From Streptomyces sp. V3I8 (GTDB lineage Bacteria; Actinomycetota; Actinomycetes; Streptomycetales; Streptomycetaceae): a stretch of 64,000 nt of DNA. The DNA is taken from the NCBI RefSeq assembly GCF_030817535.1, contig NZ_JAUSZL010000002.1, positions 4,712,001-4,776,000 on the forward strand, in the 5' to 3' direction. Each line of letters starts with the position of its first letter. The stretch's first letter is position 1. The translations under genes were made by a program, and so were the position numbers. Below are positions 1 through 8,287 of the stretch, piece after piece. The notes beneath the pieces were generated by a model. It was not told the origin of the DNA and made no database searches. It saw only the letters and a list, made by a program, of their open reading frames with translations.

Positions 1-42
1 CCAGTGCCAGTGCCAGTGCCAGTGCCAGTGCCAGCGCCAGCA
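1..42. repeat. Hexamer microsatellite at the window edge
   Basis: CCAGTG is repeated five times (1-30), followed by CCAGCG and CCAGCA. In the frame of the following gene it encodes a Ser-Ala dipeptide repeat just before the export signal. It may extend to the left of the window. Confidence 0.85.
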
Positions 43-983
43 CCCGTGGGGGCAGGCTGCGGCGCGGCCTGCTCGCCCTGCTGGTCACCGGCGCCGTGGT
101 CGTCCCGGTCGCCGCCGCGGCGGCGCACCCGGAGATACCCGCTCCCGCCCCGGCCCGCGTCGGCACGGTCACCGCGGCGACCCTGGACAGGGCGTACGCG
201 GCGAACCGCGCGAACGCCGCCGAGGCGTCCCGCATGGCCGCGGCCCACGGCGACCACGGCCGCGCCTCCGCCGTCCGCACCATGGCGGACCCGTCCCGCC
301 ACTACCTCTCCTTCGACGCACGGGGCCCCGGCCGGGCCGTAGAGGTGCTGGGCGATCTGGCGCAGGCCGACCGGGTGGCGGTCCTGGTACCGGGCTCCGA
401 CACGAGTCTCGACACCTACGAGCGTTTCCGCGCGGGCGCTCTCGCCCTGCACCGGAAACTCGGAACCCGTGCCGCGGTGGTCGCCTGGCTCGGCTACGAG
501 ACGCCCGGCACGATCAGTCCCGACGTCCTGACCACGACCCGGGCCGAACAGGCGGCCCCCGGCCTGCATGCGTTCACCGCCCGGCTGAGAGCGCTGAACG
601 CCCAGGTCCGCATTACCCTGCTCTGCCACTCGTACGGAACGGCCGTGGGCGCCCGCGCGGCGAACGGCCGCGGTGTCACCGATCTCGTCCTCTTCGGCAG
701 CCCCGGCACCGGAGCGGGGTCCGCCGCCGACCTCCGTACGAAGGCCCGTGTCTGGGCCGGCCGCGGCGCGGACGACTGGATCGCGGACGTCCCGCACGCC
801 AGGGCCGGCCTGTTCGGCACCACGGTCGGCTTCGGCACCGACCCGGTGTCCGAGGCTTTCGGCGCCCGCGTGTTCGCGGCGGGCGACGGCGGCCACAGCG
901 ACTACTTCGAGCCGGGTTCGGTGTCCCTGGCCAACCTCGCCCGGATCGTACTGAGCCGCACGTCGGAGGTGACCCGTGCGTGA
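1..983 (+). CDS. Secreted alpha/beta-hydrolase, DUF1023-like, 5' end outside window
   Basis: The frame is open from the left edge, so the true start lies upstream; about 326 residues are visible. A Ser-Ala repeat is followed by basic residues, a Leu/Val/Ala-rich hydrophobic core and a run of Ala ending AAAHPE, which reads as an export signal. The mature part has an alpha/beta-hydrolase core: a nucleophile-elbow-like CHSYGT (Ser near base 630), then LVLFGSPG, and GGHSDYF near the C-terminus as the candidate catalytic His. This fits the DUF1023 group of actinobacterial hydrolases, whose substrate is unknown. The GTG at 96 lies inside the export signal and is a poor start. The stop overlaps the acyltransferase start at 976, suggesting co-transcription. 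Confidence 0.75.
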   Translation, partial: SASASASASASASTRGGRLRRGLLALLVTGAVVVPVAAAAAHPEIPAPAPARVGTVTAATLDRAYAANRANAAEASRMAAAHGDHGRASAVRTMADPSRHYLSFDARGPGRAVEVLGDLAQADRVAVLVPGSDTSLDTYERFRAGALALHRKLGTRAAVVAWLGYETPGTISPDVLTTTRAEQAAPGLHAFTARLRALNAQVRITLLCHSYGTAVGARAANGRGVTDLVLFGSPGTGAGSAADLRTKARVWAGRGADDWIADVPHARAGLFGTTVGFGTDPVSEAFGARVFAAGDGGHSDYFEPGSVSLANLARIVLSRTSEVTRA

Positions 984-2358
984 GGCGATACGCCGTCTTG
1001 CGACAGCGACAGCCACAGTCACCGGCATCGGTGCCGCTGCTGTCCCGGCTGCCTCTGCCGCCTCGACCGCCTCGACCGCCGCCGCCGGCGTCGTCGCGCG
1101 CGCCAAGCGGATCGACGCGGCGACCCCGCCCGACCGCGACCGCAGCGTCGATGCCCTACGCGCCTTCGCGATACTCGGCGTGGTGCTGGGCCACTGGCTC
1201 GTCACCGCCCTGGTCGCCGACGGCGGCACCCTGCACACGTCGAGCCCGCTGACACACCTGCCGTGGCTGGCCCCCGTCTCGTGGCTCTTCCAGACACTGG
1301 CCGTGTTCTTCCTGGTGGGCGGGCACGTGGCGACCAGGAGTCATGCATCGGCGCGGGCGCGCGGCACCACGTACCGGCGGTGGCTGCGGACACGGCTCTC
1401 CCGCCTCTTCGGACCGGTGGCCGCCGTGCTCGGCTTCTGGACCGTGGCCACGGCCGGACTGTTCCTGACGGGCGCGGACGTGGGCACCGTGCACGCCCTG
1501 CTGAAGCTGGTCCTGTCCCCCCTGTGGTTCCTGCTGGTGTTCGCCGGGCTGACGGCGCTGACCCCACTGGTGGCGCGGATCAATCCGCTGTGGCCGCTGG
1601 CCGTCGTCCTCCATGTGGACCTCATCCGGTTCGGACTCGGCGGCCCGTCCTGGCTGGGCTGGGTGAACGTGGCGGCGGGCTGGCTGGTGCCGTTCACGCT
1701 CGGCGCGGCCTGGACACGCGGCGAGCTGACCCGGCGTTCCGGCTGGGTACTGCTCACGGGAGGCGCGGCGGTGACGGCGGCGCTGGTCGTGTACGGCGGT
1801 TACCCGGCGTCGATGGTCGGGGTCCCCGGCGCCGCGGTCTCCAACCTCGATCCGCCGACCCTGGCCGCCGTGGTGTTCGGTACGGCCCAGTGCGGCCTCG
1901 CCCTCCTCCTGAGGGAGCCGCTGCGGCGGGTGATGCGGCGACCCGTGCCCTGGGCGTGCGTGGCAGCCGTCAACCTCTCCGCGATGACGATCTTCCTGTG
2001 GCACCAGACGGCCCTGATGTCGGTCACCGCGACCGGCCTTCTCGCGGGTCGCCTCCCCGGCCTGCACACCCGGCCCGAGGACCTCACCTGGGTGATGTTC
2101 CGCCTCGCCTGGCTCCCGGTCCTCGTCCTGGCCCTCATGGTCTGCCGGGCCGCGTTCCACGGCTACGAGAAGGACGGTCGACATGAAGACCGTCCACGTG
2201 AGAGAGATCGACGTGAGGACGGCCGAGGTGAGGACGGCCGAGGTGAGGACGGCCGACGTGGAGGCGCCCGCAGGCGCGGTGCGAGAGCCGCCCGAGTGGT
2301 ACGGACCGGGCGGCGGCGGCCGAAAAGGACGAGGGACGGGGCGGTGCGCCATGTCTAG
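976..2358 (+). CDS. Membrane acyltransferase, acyltransferase_3 family
   Basis: A 460-residue polytopic membrane protein. After an Ala-rich N-terminus it shows DRSVDALRAFAILGVVLGHW, the family signature in which His73 and the nearby Arg are thought to act in acyl transfer; about ten hydrophobic segments follow to about residue 390. Family members O-acylate sugars, lipids or cell-wall polymers; the acceptor here cannot be told. GTG at 976 overlaps the end of the hydrolase gene. The last 58 residues (2183-2358) are low-complexity Arg/Glu/Asp/Gly and have poor G/C bias at third positions, because the sensor-kinase frame appears to be the real coding frame there. The functional protein probably ends near base 2180, and the present stop may be a run-on. 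Confidence 0.8.
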   Translation: MREAIRRLATATATVTGIGAAAVPAASAASTASTAAAGVVARAKRIDAATPPDRDRSVDALRAFAILGVVLGHWLVTALVADGGTLHTSSPLTHLPWLAPVSWLFQTLAVFFLVGGHVATRSHASARARGTTYRRWLRTRLSRLFGPVAAVLGFWTVATAGLFLTGADVGTVHALLKLVLSPLWFLLVFAGLTALTPLVARINPLWPLAVVLHVDLIRFGLGGPSWLGWVNVAAGWLVPFTLGAAWTRGELTRRSGWVLLTGGAAVTAALVVYGGYPASMVGVPGAAVSNLDPPTLAAVVFGTAQCGLALLLREPLRRVMRRPVPWACVAAVNLSAMTIFLWHQTALMSVTATGLLAGRLPGLHTRPEDLTWVMFRLAWLPVLVLALMVCRAAFHGYEKDGRHEDRPRERDRREDGRGEDGRGEDGRRGGARRRGARAARVVRTGRRRPKRTRDGAVRHV

Positions 2359-3906
2359 GGTGGTGCGGATGAGGACGCTGGAGAAGAGGCTGACGCGTGG
2401 ACTGCGGACCCTGCGCGACGACCTGTGGACCAGCAGGGCGGACCCGCTTCCGCCCTCGGTGTGGCTGCGCTGGCTGCCGCACAGCCTGGTGCTGCTGGCC
2501 GCGTTCGGTCTCATACTGATCAACACCGAAACCATGACCAGTAGTTACCGCCAGAACGAGAACTACGGCCTGCTGTGCTCGCTGGCACAGGGCGCGGCGG
2601 TGGCGCTGGCGCTGTGGCGGCCGGTTCCGGCGCTGTGGCTCTCCCTGACGGCCACCGTGGTGATCGCTTTCGAAGCACGGTCCCAACTGCTGTCCGGGCA
2701 GGCCGGCGTGTCGCCTCCATGGCCGTGGGGGCCGGCCATGATCGCCGCGCACGCGCTGGTGCTGTTCCTGCTGGCGCTGCGGGTGCCCGTGCGCGTCGCC
2801 GCCGAGGCCCTGGCCCTGACGGTGCTGGTCACCTACGTCATGCAGGGGCTCATCGGCGCTGCGAACTACTCGTCGACGGGTGTCGTCGCGGTGGCGCTCT
2901 TCGCCGGTCTCGTCCTCCTCGGCATCGCCCTGCGCGGCCGCAGGGAGGCACGCAGCCAGTTGGTCGAGCAGGAGTCCCTGACCGCCGAGGAACGTTCCCG
3001 CCGCACCCTCCTCGAGGAGCGCAACCGCATCGCCCGCGAACTGCACGACGTGGTCGCCCACCACATGTCGGTCATCTCCATCCAGGCCCAGGTCGCCCCG
3101 CACCTGGTGGAGAACCCCTCGGACGAACTGAAGGAGAACCTCGCCGGCATCCGGCAGAACGCCCTGGAGGCGCTCACCGAGCTGCGCAGGGTTCTCGGAG
3201 TGCTGCGTTCGGAGAACCCCGACGACCCGTACGGGCTCGGCGCACCCGGCACCGGCACCGCCCCCCATGCGCCACAGCCCACCCTCGACCGCCTCGGGGT
3301 CCTGGTTGAGAACACCCGTGCCGCCGGACTGACGGTGATCTCCCAGGTCAGCGGCGAACGGCTGCCGCTGCCGCCCGGTGTCGAGCTGTCCGCGTACCGG
3401 ATCGTCCAGGAGGCGCTGAGCAACGCGCTGCGGCACGCACCCGGTTCGACGGTGAGGGTGGAGCTCACGCACTTCCCGCGCGGCCTGCAGATCCGCGTCG
3501 TCAACTCGGCGCCGAGAAGCACCGCCCCGCCCTCGCCGGGCGCGGGCCACGGTCTGCTCGGGATGCGGGAGCGGGCGACGATGCTCGGTGGCACGCTCAT
3601 GGCCGTGGAGACCTCGTGCGGCGGCTTCACCGTGGCGGCGTTCCTCCCCCGTGCCGCCACCGCCGCCCCGGTGCCGCCGCCACTGCCGACGGTCCCGCAC
3701 CCGGTGACCGCGCGGCTCCCGACCGCCGACCGTCCGGCTCCTCGGTCCTGGAAGACTTCCTCCTCGCCGGTGCTCCACCCGCCGGCCCGCCACCCGGCGG
3801 CCCCACCAGCCCCGCGCCGGACTCCACGACAGACACCACGAGTTCGACGACGGACACCACGAGTCCGACGACAGACCCCGAGAACCCCACTGGAGACACC
3901 ACATGA
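2183..3906 (+). CDS. Sensor histidine kinase (HisKA_3/DesK type), apparent frameshift near 3700
   Basis: N-terminal hydrophobic segments (from about residue 70 to 260) form a membrane sensor. HisKA_3 follows with LLEERNRIARELHDVV (phospho-acceptor His288, counting from 2183), then a HATPase domain with YRIVQEALSNALRHA and GAGHGLLGMRER. The kinase should phosphorylate the regulator encoded at 3903. ATG 2183 has a good ribosome site (GAGAAGGA, 2167-2174), and the frame has coding-like third positions from there; ATG 2351 is the alternative start. The kinase frame has no stop until 4591 and would run out of frame through the whole regulator gene. From about 3720 the coding-like frame is one base earlier. 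It reads PSGSSVLEDFLLAGAPP and a Thr/Asp/Pro tail, and stops at 3906 with an ATGA overlap. A missing base near 3690-3720 is the simplest explanation. Confidence 0.75.
2210..2254. repeat. Three copies of a 15-bp direct repeat
   Basis: GTGAGGACGGCCGAG occurs three times in tandem, the last copy ending in GAC. It lies in the overlap between the acyltransferase tail and the kinase N-terminus and encodes VRTAE repeats in the kinase frame. Confidence 0.85.
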
Positions 3907-4577
3907 CGAGCGGCACCATCCGCGTACTCATCGCCGACGACCAGCAGATGGTCCGGCAGGGCTTCACGGTGCTGCTCAACACCCAGCCCGACATGGAGGT
4001 GGTCGGCCAGGCGGTCGACGGCCTGGACGCGATCGCGAAGGTGGCCGAACTCGCCCCGGACGTCGTCCTGATGGACATCCGCATGCCCGAGCTCGGCGGC
4101 ATCGAGGCGACCCGCCGCATCACCGACGAGACCCCGCAGATCAGGGTCCTGGTGCTGACCACCTTCGACCTCGACGAGTACGTGTACGACGCGCTGCGGG
4201 CGGGTGCCTCCGGGTTCCTGCTCAAGGACGCGTCGGCCGACCAGCTGGCGGAGGCGGTCAGGATCGTCGCCGCGGGCGACGCGCTGCTCGCGCCGGGGAT
4301 CACCCGCCGCCTCATCGCCGAGTTCTCCCGGCTGGGCTCCGCACCCCGTGCCCCGCTCAAGCAGCGCGTCGGCGAGCTGACCGAGCGCGAGACCGAGGTC
4401 CTGTCCCTCATCGCCCAGGGCCTGTCGAACGCGGAGATCGCCGAGCGGCTGTTCGTCGCCGAGCAGACCGTGAAGACCCACGTGGGCCGCATCCTGGTGA
4501 AGCTGGGGCTGCGGGACCGGACGCAGGCGGCGGTGTTCGCGTACGAGTGCGGGCTGGTGCGCCCCACCGGTTACTGA
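3903..4577 (+). CDS. Response regulator, NarL/LuxR family
   Basis: A 224-residue two-domain regulator. The receiver domain has the acidic pair in IADDQ, the phospho-acceptor Asp58 in VVLMDIRMPE, Thr in VLTTFD and Lys in FLLKD. The C-terminal LuxR-type HTH (about 155-219) reads LTERETEVLSLIAQGLSNAE and then VKTHVGRILVKLGLRDR. Its ATG overlaps the inferred stop of the upstream kinase (ATGA, 3903-3906), so the pair is translationally coupled. It is closely similar to the second regulator at 6026, which points to tandem duplication. The target genes are not evident. Confidence 0.92.
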   Translation: MTSGTIRVLIADDQQMVRQGFTVLLNTQPDMEVVGQAVDGLDAIAKVAELAPDVVLMDIRMPELGGIEATRRITDETPQIRVLVLTTFDLDEYVYDALRAGASGFLLKDASADQLAEAVRIVAAGDALLAPGITRRLIAEFSRLGSAPRAPLKQRVGELTERETEVLSLIAQGLSNAEIAERLFVAEQTVKTHVGRILVKLGLRDRTQAAVFAYECGLVRPTGY

Positions 4578-4612
4578 CGTCCCGGCCCTGACCTGCCAGG
4601 ACCCGTAGTACC

Positions 4613-4640
4613 TGAGAGGGAGGCCGCAGGACCCCTCTCA
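4613..4640. promoter_or_regulatory. Inverted repeat upstream of the second kinase
   Basis: TGAGAGGG and CCCTCTCA form a perfect 8-bp inverted repeat separated by 12 bases, 43 bases before the likely kinase start. It could be an operator for a two-component regulator or a weak terminator of the first system. TACGGT at 4671-4676, just before GTG 4683, resembles a -10 element for a leaderless transcript. Confidence 0.35.
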
Positions 4641-4682
4641 CTGGTGACGACCGCCGTCCCCGTCTCCGCCTACGGTTCGTAT

Positions 4683-6029
4683 GTGACCGAGACGACCCAG
4701 ACCCAGACGACACCGCCGGCCGGCGGCCGGCCGCGCAGCCCCGAGTTCCAGCTGGCGATGGACGCGTCGCAGGGGCTGCGGCAGGACCTGTTCCAGGACG
4801 CCTTCGCCTTCCGTCCGCTCCCGAGGATGCGCGTGGACGGCCCCCTCACGCGACGGCTGCCGCCGCGCCTGCGGGAGCGGGCCACCCGGCTCCCGCACGC
4901 CCTGGTGGTGCTGGCCGGCATGATGGCGCTGCTCATCTCCCTCGCGGGCAACGGCGGCGGCGACCTGCCACAGCTCCTGACCGGCCTCCTGGCGCTGGGC
5001 GCGGTCTCGCTGACCCTGCTCAGGCCGGTCGGCGCCTTCTGGGTCTCCATGGCGCTGACCCCGGTCATAGCCCTGTTCGGCAGCGACGGGAGCGCCGACT
5101 GGCCCTGGCGGCCCGGTGCCTTCGCGACCCACCTGATCGTGCTCACGATCGTGGCGATGCGCACCAGGCCCCGCACCGCGGCCTGGATGTGGGCGTTGAC
5201 CGCGGCCTACGGCCTCTTCGAGGAGATCCTCTTCAGCGGTGATTCCTACTACACGAACACCATGCCCTTCCTGTTCGTGAGCGCGCTGGCCCTGCTCGTC
5301 GTCACGGTGTGGCACGTGCGCCGCGAGGCCGCGCAGAAGGTGACCGCTCAGCAGACGGTGACCGCGCACGAGCGCTCCAGGCGCACCCTCCTCGAGGAGC
5401 GCACGACGATCGCCCGGGAGCTGCACGACGTGGTCGCCCACCACATGTCGGTGGTCGCCATCCAGGCGGAGGCCGCGCCGTACCGCGTGGAGAATCCTCC
5501 GCCGGAGCTGGAGTACGCCTTCAAGGTGATCAGGGAGAACGCGGTCATAGCGTTGTCCGAGCTGCGCCGGGTCCTGGGCGTCGTACGCGCCGAGGACTAC
5601 GAGGCCCCGGACGCCCCGCAGCCCAAGCTGGCGGACCTGAACCGCCTCCTGTCGAACGTGCGCGACGCCGGCCTCCAGGTGAACAGCACGGTCACCGGGG
5701 CGGTGCGGGAGCTTCCGCAGGGCGTCGAGCTGTCCGCCTACCGCATAGTCCAGGAGGCGCTGAGCAACAGCCTGCGCCACGCGCCGGGCGCATCGGCCGA
5801 GGTGGAGGTCAGCTACGTGCTCGGCGGGCTCGGACTGCGCATAGTGAACGGTCCGCCCACCGGGCTGGTCAAGCCGTCACCTGGCGCCGGGCACGGCATC
5901 ACGGGGATGCGGGAAAGGGTGTCGATGCTGGACGGGGAGATGACGGCGGAGGCGACGGACGACGGCGGTTACGAGGTCGCGGTCTTCCTGCCGGTCAGGT
6001 CGGCCGGGGCGACGGAGGACCCGGCATGA
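4683..6029 (+). CDS. Sensor histidine kinase (HisKA_3/DesK type), second copy
   Basis: A membrane kinase of 448 residues from GTG 4683; GTG 4644 in the same frame is an alternative start. Four or more hydrophobic segments are followed by LLEERTTIARELHDVVAHH with phospho-acceptor His248, then a HATPase domain with YRIVQEALSNSLRHA and GAGHGITGMRER. Its sequence is close to the kinase at 2183 through the whole transmitter domain. It should phosphorylate the regulator starting at 6026, with which it overlaps by ATGA. Unlike the first copy its frame is intact to the stop. The signal sensed is unknown; DesK-type kinases often sense membrane state. Confidence 0.9.
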   Translation: MTETTQTQTTPPAGGRPRSPEFQLAMDASQGLRQDLFQDAFAFRPLPRMRVDGPLTRRLPPRLRERATRLPHALVVLAGMMALLISLAGNGGGDLPQLLTGLLALGAVSLTLLRPVGAFWVSMALTPVIALFGSDGSADWPWRPGAFATHLIVLTIVAMRTRPRTAAWMWALTAAYGLFEEILFSGDSYYTNTMPFLFVSALALLVVTVWHVRREAAQKVTAQQTVTAHERSRRTLLEERTTIARELHDVVAHHMSVVAIQAEAAPYRVENPPPELEYAFKVIRENAVIALSELRRVLGVVRAEDYEAPDAPQPKLADLNRLLSNVRDAGLQVNSTVTGAVRELPQGVELSAYRIVQEALSNSLRHAPGASAEVEVSYVLGGLGLRIVNGPPTGLVKPSPGAGHGITGMRERVSMLDGEMTAEATDDGGYEVAVFLPVRSAGATEDPA

Positions 6030-6691
6030 GCATCCGGGTACTGATCGCCGACGACCAGATGATGGTCCGTGAGGGGTTCTCGGTGCTGCTCGGCGCGATG
6101 CCGGACATCGAGGTCGTCGGCGAGGCGGTCAACGGCCGGGAGGCGGTCGACCGGGTCAGGGAGCTCACACCGGACGTGGTCCTGATGGACATCCGGATGC
6201 CCGAGATGAACGGCATCGAGGCGACGCGCGAGATCGTGGCGGCGGACGGTACGGCGAAGGTGCTCGTGCTGACGACGTTCGACCTCGACGAGTACGTGTA
6301 CCAGGCGCTGCGCGCCGGAGCGTCGGGCTTCCTCCTCAAGGACGCCTCGGCCCGTCAGCTCGCGGACGGGGTGCGGGTGGTGGCGGCCGGCGAGGCCCTG
6401 CTGGCCCCCTCGGTGACGAAGCGGCTGATCACGGAGTTCTCGAAGATGTCCCAGGAGCCCCGCTTCCCGGCCACCGCGCACGCGGCGTACGGAGACCTGA
6501 CGGAGCGCGAGACGGAGGTACTGGTGCTCATCGCCCAGGGCCTGTCCAACGCGGAGATAGCGGGCCGCCTGGTCGTGGCCGAGTCCACTATCAAGACCCA
6601 CGTGAGCCGCGTCCTGGTGAAACTGGGCCTGAGGGACCGGACGCAGGCAGCGGTCTTCGCCTACGAAGCCAAGCTGGTGACTCCGGGCTGA
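6026..6691 (+). CDS. Response regulator, NarL/LuxR family, second copy
   Basis: A 221-residue regulator with a receiver domain (acidic pair in IADDQ, phospho-acceptor Asp55 in VVLMDIRMPE, Lys in FLLKDAS) and a C-terminal LuxR HTH (LTERETEVLVLIAQGLSNAE, then IKTHVSRVLVKLGLRDR). Its ATG overlaps the kinase stop, so it is made with its partner. It is strongly similar to the regulator at 3903, especially DLDEYVYxALRAGASGFLLK. The differing HTH flanks leave room for different targets or for cross-talk between the two systems. Confidence 0.93.
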   Translation: MSIRVLIADDQMMVREGFSVLLGAMPDIEVVGEAVNGREAVDRVRELTPDVVLMDIRMPEMNGIEATREIVAADGTAKVLVLTTFDLDEYVYQALRAGASGFLLKDASARQLADGVRVVAAGEALLAPSVTKRLITEFSKMSQEPRFPATAHAAYGDLTERETEVLVLIAQGLSNAEIAGRLVVAESTIKTHVSRVLVKLGLRDRTQAAVFAYEAKLVTPG

Positions 6692-6788
6692 CGTCCTCAG
6701 CGGCGCGGGGGCCGCGCACCCCGGCGGAGCCGTGTGAAGAGGAAGACGGCCCTGTTCAGACAGGGGCGCCCCCGGCTAGCGTCCGCTC

Positions 6789-8009
6789 ATGACAGCCATC
6801 GACCCCCCGAAGTCCTTCGACCCCTGGGACCAAGCCTTCGTGGAGAACCCGTACCCCGCGTACGCGGACCTCCGCGCACACGGCAGGGTGCACTACTACG
6901 AGCCCACGAACCAGTGGCTGATCCCCCACCACACGGACGTGTCGGCGCTGCTGCGCGACCGCCGCCTCGGCCGCACCTACCAGCACCGCTTCACCCACGA
7001 GGACTTCGGCCGGACCGCTCCACCCCCGGAGCACGAACCGTTCCACGTGCTCAACGACCACGGCATGCTCGACCTGGAGCCCCCGGACCACACACGCATC
7101 AGGCGGCTGGTGTCGAAGGCGTTCACCCCGAGGACGGTGGACCGGCTGCGCCCGTACGTGGACCGGCTGGCGTCCGAGCTGGTCGGTGACCTGGTCGCGG
7201 CAGGCGGCGGCGATCTGCTGAAGGACGTCGCCGAGCCCCTCCCGGTGGCGGTGATCGCGGAGATGCTGGGCATCCCGGAGTCCGAGCGGGCCCAGCTGCG
7301 GCCCTGGTCGGCGGACATCTGCGGAATGTACGAGCTGAGCCCGTCCGAGGAGACCGCGGAGAAGGCGGTGCGGGCGTCGGTCGAGTTCACGGAGTTCCTG
7401 CGGGAGCTGATCGCGGTACGGCGCGAGGAGCACGGCGACGACCTGGTGTCGGGGTTGATCGCCGCCTACGACGAGGGGGACCGGCTCAGTGAGCAGGAGA
7501 TGATCTCGACGTGCGTACTGCTGCTGAACGCCGGCCACGAGGCGACCGTGAACGCCACGGTGAACGGCTGGTGGGCCCTGTTCCGGCACCCGGAACAGCT
7601 GGCGGCGCTGCGCGCCGACCGGGGCCTGGTGGGCACGGCGGTGGAGGAGCTGATGCGGTACGACACCCCGCTGCAGCTGTTCGAGCGCTGGGTGCTGGAC
7701 GAGATCGAGGTCGACGGGACGGTGATCCCGAGGGGGAGCGAGGTGGCGCTGCTGTTCGGATCCGCCAACCACGATCCGGCGGTGTTCGCCGATCCGGAGA
7801 CGCTCGACCTGTCCCGCGGGGAGAACCCGCACATCTCCTTCAGCGCGGGGATCCACTACTGCATCGGGGCACCGCTCGCCCGTATCGAGCTGGCGGCCTC
7901 CATGGGCGCGTTGCTGGAACAGGCCCCGTCACTCCGCCTGGCGGCCGACCCCCACCGCAAACCGAACTTCGTGATCCGAGGACTGGAGGAACTCCAAGTG
8001 GAACTATGA
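6789..8009 (+). CDS. Cytochrome P450
   Basis: A soluble 406-residue heme monooxygenase with all family landmarks. The I-helix reads LLNAGHEATVN, for oxygen activation and proton delivery; the ExxR motif is in EELMRYD; the heme loop is FSAGIHYCIGAPLAR with thiolate ligand Cys358. It most resembles the bacterial CYP105/107 group, which hydroxylate macrolides and other small hydrophobic molecules; the substrate is unknown. No ferredoxin gene is adjacent, so redox partners must come from elsewhere. TAGCGT eleven bases before the ATG, and the short inverted repeat CCTGT-tcag-ACAGG at 6751-6764, could be promoter and operator. It stands alone between the two-component genes and a convergent gene. 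Confidence 0.93.
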   Translation: MTAIDPPKSFDPWDQAFVENPYPAYADLRAHGRVHYYEPTNQWLIPHHTDVSALLRDRRLGRTYQHRFTHEDFGRTAPPPEHEPFHVLNDHGMLDLEPPDHTRIRRLVSKAFTPRTVDRLRPYVDRLASELVGDLVAAGGGDLLKDVAEPLPVAVIAEMLGIPESERAQLRPWSADICGMYELSPSEETAEKAVRASVEFTEFLRELIAVRREEHGDDLVSGLIAAYDEGDRLSEQEMISTCVLLLNAGHEATVNATVNGWWALFRHPEQLAALRADRGLVGTAVEELMRYDTPLQLFERWVLDEIEVDGTVIPRGSEVALLFGSANHDPAVFADPETLDLSRGENPHISFSAGIHYCIGAPLARIELAASMGALLEQAPSLRLAADPHRKPNFVIRGLEELQVEL

Positions 8010-8107
8010 CAAACCAGCCTCCTGGTCACCACCTCGCCCCTCCCGCCACCCAGCCTTCAACACCTCCGCCTTCTCCCCTTCGCTCTCCGCTCCCTCAGTC
8101 CCCCCGC

Positions 8108-8200
8108 CTCCCCCAGCCCCTCCGGCGTTTGAGGAGCGGGGGTTCGGGGGCGGAGCCCCTGAGCAGGTGATGGGATCGGGTAGGGGCGGCGGGGGCGACA
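8108..8200. repeat. Streptomyces-type dispersed intergenic repeat
   Basis: The stretch around GGCGTTTGAGGAGCGGGG and TTCGGGGGCGGAGCCCC, followed by a G-rich segment, is a motif I recognise as recurring in many Streptomyces intergenic regions. It sits between the convergent P450 and kinase-like genes and may also act in termination. The copy number in this genome cannot be seen from here. Confidence 0.5.
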
Positions 8201-8287
8201 AACTCCTCGTCCACCCCCTCCCGCCCTCCCGCGCTCCCGCCGCCCTCCCTCTCTCCCTCCCGGAGGAGCCCCGGTCGGCGCCACGGG

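Noticed and set aside
2135..4567. Very long minus-strand frame opposite the first two-component system
   Set aside because: It lacks family motifs and mirrors the third-position bias of the plus-strand genes; a typical shadow frame in high-GC DNA.
4408..4713. Minus-strand small gene between the two-component systems
   Set aside because: No ribosome site, no family match and a Ser/Arg/Pro-rich composition typical of non-coding frames.
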